Assembly: GCF_037893015.1 (NCBI RefSeq)
Contig: NC_133658.1
Location: forward strand, 14,641,561-14,705,560
Direction of reading: 5' to 3'
DNA: 64,000 nt
DNA from: Macrotis lagotis
Lineage: Eukaryota; Chordata; Mammalia; Peramelemorphia; Peramelidae
The notes under the pieces are model-generated. The model worked only from the letters and a program-made list of their open reading frames with translations. It was not told the origin of the DNA and ran no database searches. Shown here piece by piece: positions 60,845 to 64,000 of the stretch. Made by a program: the position numbers and the translations under genes. Each line of letters begins with the position of its first letter. Within the stretch, counting starts at the first letter, position 1.

Positions 60845-60995
60845 GAAGCAAAGAAGATATCTAGTTTATCTTCTTTCATGACAGCTGAAGAAACTGACAT
60901 TTTAAGACATTAAGTGACTTCTCTGTAATCCTACAGGTCATATGTGGGAGAGCTGGAGGCCAAATGTCAGCACTTCAACTTGAAATGTAGGATTC
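60845..60995 (+). repeat. MIR-like SINE fragment
   Basis: 'gctgaagaaactgacattttaagacattaagtgacttctctgtaatcctacaggtcatatgtggg' keeps the order gaaactgag / ttaagtgactt / tcacacag. Confidence 0.65.
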
Positions 60996-61795
60996 TATTT
61001 ACGAGTCATTTGTTGATGTGGATATTTTGCATGTGAAAAGCAATAGAAAGTTTCTTTGAATTGATTGATGATGCTTAGCCAAAAACAAAAACAGGCCGCC
61101 AAAGTAATTCACTCTAGATCGCTTTGAGAAGTGAAATTTGCCACTGAGAGGTGGGTTCTGAGAAAAAAAAATGAAAAAGAAATAATCCTTTCTTTCATCC
61201 TTTTTCTGCTGCCTTTTAAGGAGATTGTTCAGAGAGTGAAAGTTCTCCACGGAAACAAAGTATACTTAATTCTTTCCTTGTTGATAACAAAATAAGTGAG
61301 AATATGAGAAAACTATGGGAAGAGATCCCTCTGTTTCCTGCCTTTCATTCATTTCTTCATTTTTCTCTTTTAAAAGTGAAAAGAAATGCCTATAAAAGAT
61401 GTATTTCTTTAAGAAACACAAAAAAAATCAAAGTCAAAAGTTTTCCATTCAGAAGATGCTCAGAGGAGTAACCCAGGAAACATGGGCACTGTTTCTGGGG
61501 AGGTCAGAGAGATCACAGTGCTCTCCCTGTCAAACAAAGGAGTTAATTGCACACTTCTATGTTTCCTTGTATCTAGGTCAGAAGAATCTTCCTGGATGTG
61601 CCCTGGTCTTATAATAGTCCTGGGATTTATGTACTAGAATTTAATTTTCAGTATTGAATGTCTGTCCATAAATTGCACCAATGGGAATAGTTAAAATCTG
61701 GCATCTATAACTTTTACTCAGGGAAGAAGTACAGTTGCATTTGAGACCTTGATTCAAGTAGAAATAGGGTTCATAAGATGAAATAAGAGGGAATG
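60996..61795. other. Unique DNA, no gene seen
   Basis: Short frames (for example 61399-61611) lack a recognisable domain. No repeat recognised. Confidence 0.35.
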
Positions 61796-61935
61796 AAACT
61801 TTCAAGGCATGCGTTTCAACATCTTCAGCTCACAGAGGCTCAATAGTATAGCCTAGGGAGAGGCTCTGCAGAGTATCAGAGCTGACAATCCAGGTCTTCC
61901 TAACTCCCAGTCCAGGACTCTCTTCAATCTGACTC
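61796..61935 (+). repeat. MIR-like SINE fragment
   Basis: 'cagctcacagaggctcaatag', then 'tcagagctgacaatccaggtcttcctaactcccagtccaggactctcttcaatc'. Confidence 0.65.
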
Positions 61936-61989
61936 ACTTTTTCAAATTCCTTCTCCATGCTGGTCAATATATAGAATTTCCAGATGTTT

Positions 61990-62135
61990 CTTTTCTCTCT
62001 CATTTATAAAATGATCATAACATTTACAACACTTACCTCAAGTTGGAAGAATAGAATGAATTAACCTATGTAAAACCTTTTGCTAATTTAAAATATTCCA
62101 CAAATATGAATTACTATCATCATTATTAAGCCTAG
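61990..62135 (+). repeat. THER/MIR-type SINE 3' part
   Basis: 'ctcatttataaaatgatcataacatttacaacacttacctcaagttg', then 'aaccttttgctaatttaaaatattccacaaatatgaattactatcatcattatt'. The order matches the 'cacctacctcacagggttg ... ctattattatt' SINE tail. Confidence 0.7.
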
Positions 62136-63204
62136 ATAGAGTAGATTTGGGTATCAAATCTTATCTGCAGCTGTGAGTTGTAAGAAAGATCTACTGTGGA
62201 GACAGTGAAAGACTTGCTTCCATAAAAGCAGAGAGAGGAAATACAACAGAAAACTTTGGAGAGACGGCATAGACATTATATGATTTGTTCGTGTCCCTTA
62301 ACCATGGATTATGAGAGAGGTTTTTTTTTTATTTTGTCTGAAGTTTGAATTGTTGATGACTTGAGTCAGGCTCAACTTGGATTTGGGATCAGTTATTTAG
62401 CTTCACACAATGCTAGTTGTCTGGGCCTTTTGAATTCTTACTTTTGGTACCTTTTTGTGAGAAAAAACCACAACAGGAAGGATGTTGTGGGCATCCTCCA
62501 GTCATCGGACTCAAGAAATGACATGCAGTTCATAACTGCTCCATTTCCCTTCCGAGTGAGACTGACCTTCAGTTTTAGATGCCCAAGATTAAAGACCAGC
62601 ACTCCAGAATTCCAGTGGCATTAAAAACCACCAGAGGGTCTTACAAATCCAGATCAGCAGTAGTTGTGACTGGTCTTCATTCAGAGGCAGTGACCCTTTT
62701 GTGAGAATATTTGATGTGATCAGTGCTGTATAGGGACTGACCTAAGGTTGAGTCGACTTATTCTAGAGCCTGAGATGCCATAGGAGATAAACTGAGAAAA
62801 AAATTGTAGCGGAAAATATTTATACTTTGTTCTCACAATAGCTTTGAACTGATTTTTTTTCAAAATTTTATATGCCCAAGTGTTTAAATGGAATTAAGAT
62901 ACTAATGAGAGGCACCTGAGAAGGTAGGAAACCATAACCAGTGTGGGCCTGGACAAATCTCAGTAGATTAAAACATACAGCATATAACCTTGTGAGGCAG
63001 ATATAAGCTGTCTAGCTCTAAGAGAACAACCCAGAGTTATGTCCTTTAAGTTGTTAGTAAGTTGCATTAGAGACCTTGAAAACTGAGATTTTTGGCTTAT
63101 GTATTTTGAGTCAATTGGTATCAGGTGTTACCTTTATGACTACAAGACTGGTATCTTAGCTACACTATGATAACTTTATGAGCTTTGCAGCATTATTTAT
63201 CCAA
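62136..63204. other. Unique DNA, no gene seen
   Basis: An 87-codon plus frame (62361-62621) has no recognisable domain, upstream promoter or splice context. It is left uncalled. Confidence 0.35.
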
Positions 63205-63410
63205 ACCTGTGATTTTATGGGTGTAGGGAAATTCCATTGATGAGTTTCCATATCTTCTCTTCAATTCATAGTCTTGGGACATTGTCTTCAGGATTGAGAG
63301 ATTATATTTTTCTCCAGGTCATACGGTGAGTATGTGTCTATCAAGACTTTGACTTGATTTCAATGTCTCCTGACTCATAGGGAGGCTTTTGATCATTATG
63401 CCATGTGCTA
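63205..63410 (+). repeat. Marsupial CORE-SINE
   Basis: 'ttttatgggtgtagggaaattcc', 'ttcatagtcttgggacattgtctt', 'ccaggtcatacggtgagtatgtgtct' and 'caatgtctcctgactcatagggaggctt' follow a known marsupial SINE order. Confidence 0.7.
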
Positions 63411-63458
63411 ATTTTCCTTAGAATTTTTGATGTTATTGCTATTGAAAAAAAAGCATTA

Positions 63459-63594
63459 GGGGCAGTTAGGTGGTGCAGTGGATGGAGCACCAGCCCCGAA
63501 GTCAGGACTACCTGAGTTCAAATCTGACCTTAGACACTTTCTAATTACCTGGCTGTGTGGGCCTTGGGCAAGCCACTTAACCCCACTGCCTTGC
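63459..63594 (+). mobile_element. WSINE1-like SINE with 12-bp TSD
   Basis: Starts gggcagttaggtggtgcag; B box region gagttcaaatc at 63515; ends ccccactgccttgc. aaaaaagcatta is repeated at 63447-63458 and 63595-63606. Its A tail is very short and merges with the TSD. Confidence 0.93.
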
Positions 63595-63639
63595 AAAAAA
63601 GCATTATTGAAATTGTGTATTAGAAAATAGTAATAAATT

Positions 63640-63775
63640 CAGTTTGGGAAGTTTGTTTTCAAATGTAATTTGCTAATTATGTGATTTTGGACAACTCACT
63701 CTATATCTCTGAACAATTTTCTTCATCTATGAAATGAGAGGGGATGACTTCAAATACCCTTTGAAATACAAAACT
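63640..63775 (+). repeat. MIR element
   Basis: 'gctaattatgtgattttggacaactcactctatatctctgaacaattttcttcatctatgaaatgagaggggatg' is a clear MIR core and tail. Confidence 0.8.
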
Positions 63776-64000
63776 CAACACGTCCTTAGGTAGTTTTGAG
63801 ATACCCTTATCAAGTTTATGGTGGCCAAATTTACACTTTAGAAGATAATATGCATTTTTCCCTTTACCTATTGTTCAGAATGAGAGAAGTACAAGTCTAT
63901 TTATTAATTACATTCTGGAATTGTGGATGATAGGAATCATTCTGATGGATTGCCACAGCCCAGCAGTCAATCAAATTTAGGCATAGGTAGCAATGCTACA
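63776..64000. other. Unassigned DNA to window end
   Basis: No element or gene recognised. Confidence 0.3.

Noticed and set aside
62361..62621. 87-codon plus-strand frame as a small gene
   Set aside because: No recognisable domain, no codon pattern, and no supporting promoter or splice signal; length is within chance for this region.

Overview
The window looks like nuclear DNA of a marsupial, probably an Australian species and perhaps a dasyurid. It is AT-rich and CpG-poor. It is packed with therian-type L1 and carries a tRNA-derived SINE that starts near GGGGCAGCTAGGTGG and ends near CCTTGCAAAAAC, which I recall as the WSINE1-like type of Australian marsupials. It also has RTE/BovB LINEs, RTE-tailed SINEs and old MIR/CORE-SINE and L2 copies. 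Family names come from recalled consensus sequences, not a database search. Boundaries inside L1 mosaics are good to about 20-50 bases unless a target-site duplication (TSD) is cited.

I find no intact protein-coding gene, no functional RNA gene and no CRISPR array. The two gene-derived sequences are processed pseudogenes: an old partial GAPDH copy (about 2.73-3.41 kb) and a near-complete TEAD4 cDNA copy (about 21.24-23.12 kb), which lies between two pieces of L1 ORF2.

Layout. 0-2.45 kb: RTE LINE on the minus strand, interrupted by a solo retroviral LTR. 2.7-7.4 kb: GAPDH pseudogene, then a sense L1 broken by an antisense L1 3' end. 7.8-13.1 kb: an ORF1-only, HAL1-like antisense L1 split by a second, internally deleted antisense L1, with two nested SINEs. 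13.1-15.0 kb: largely unique DNA and a Tigger-like fragment. 15.1-18.3 kb: antisense L1 lacking most of ORF2. 19.2-24.3 kb: sense L1 pieces, an antisense L1 end and the TEAD4 copy. 24.3-29.5 kb: antisense L1s. 29.5-33.2 kb: mostly unassigned, with a BovB/RTE fragment. 33.3-45.3 kb: a train of sense L1 pieces. 45.3-52.05 kb: a near-full-length antisense L1. 52.05-54.4 kb: CT-rich and unassigned DNA. 54.4-57.45 kb: a second HAL1-like element carrying a 225-base pentanucleotide array. 57.5-64 kb: no L1; MIR, L2, CORE-SINE and RTE-tailed SINEs all on the plus strand.

The elements interact as machinery and cargo. L1 supplies the reverse transcriptase that most plausibly made the two pseudogenes, the SINE copies and the ORF1-only elements. 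RTE/BovB supplies it for the MAR-type SINEs. The most notable observations are two co-linear ORF2-less L1s, the symmetric CATTC-type array, a repeated YY1-like motif at L1 5' ends, a nearby inverted pair of L1 3' ends, and a sharp change of repeat age near 57.46 kb.
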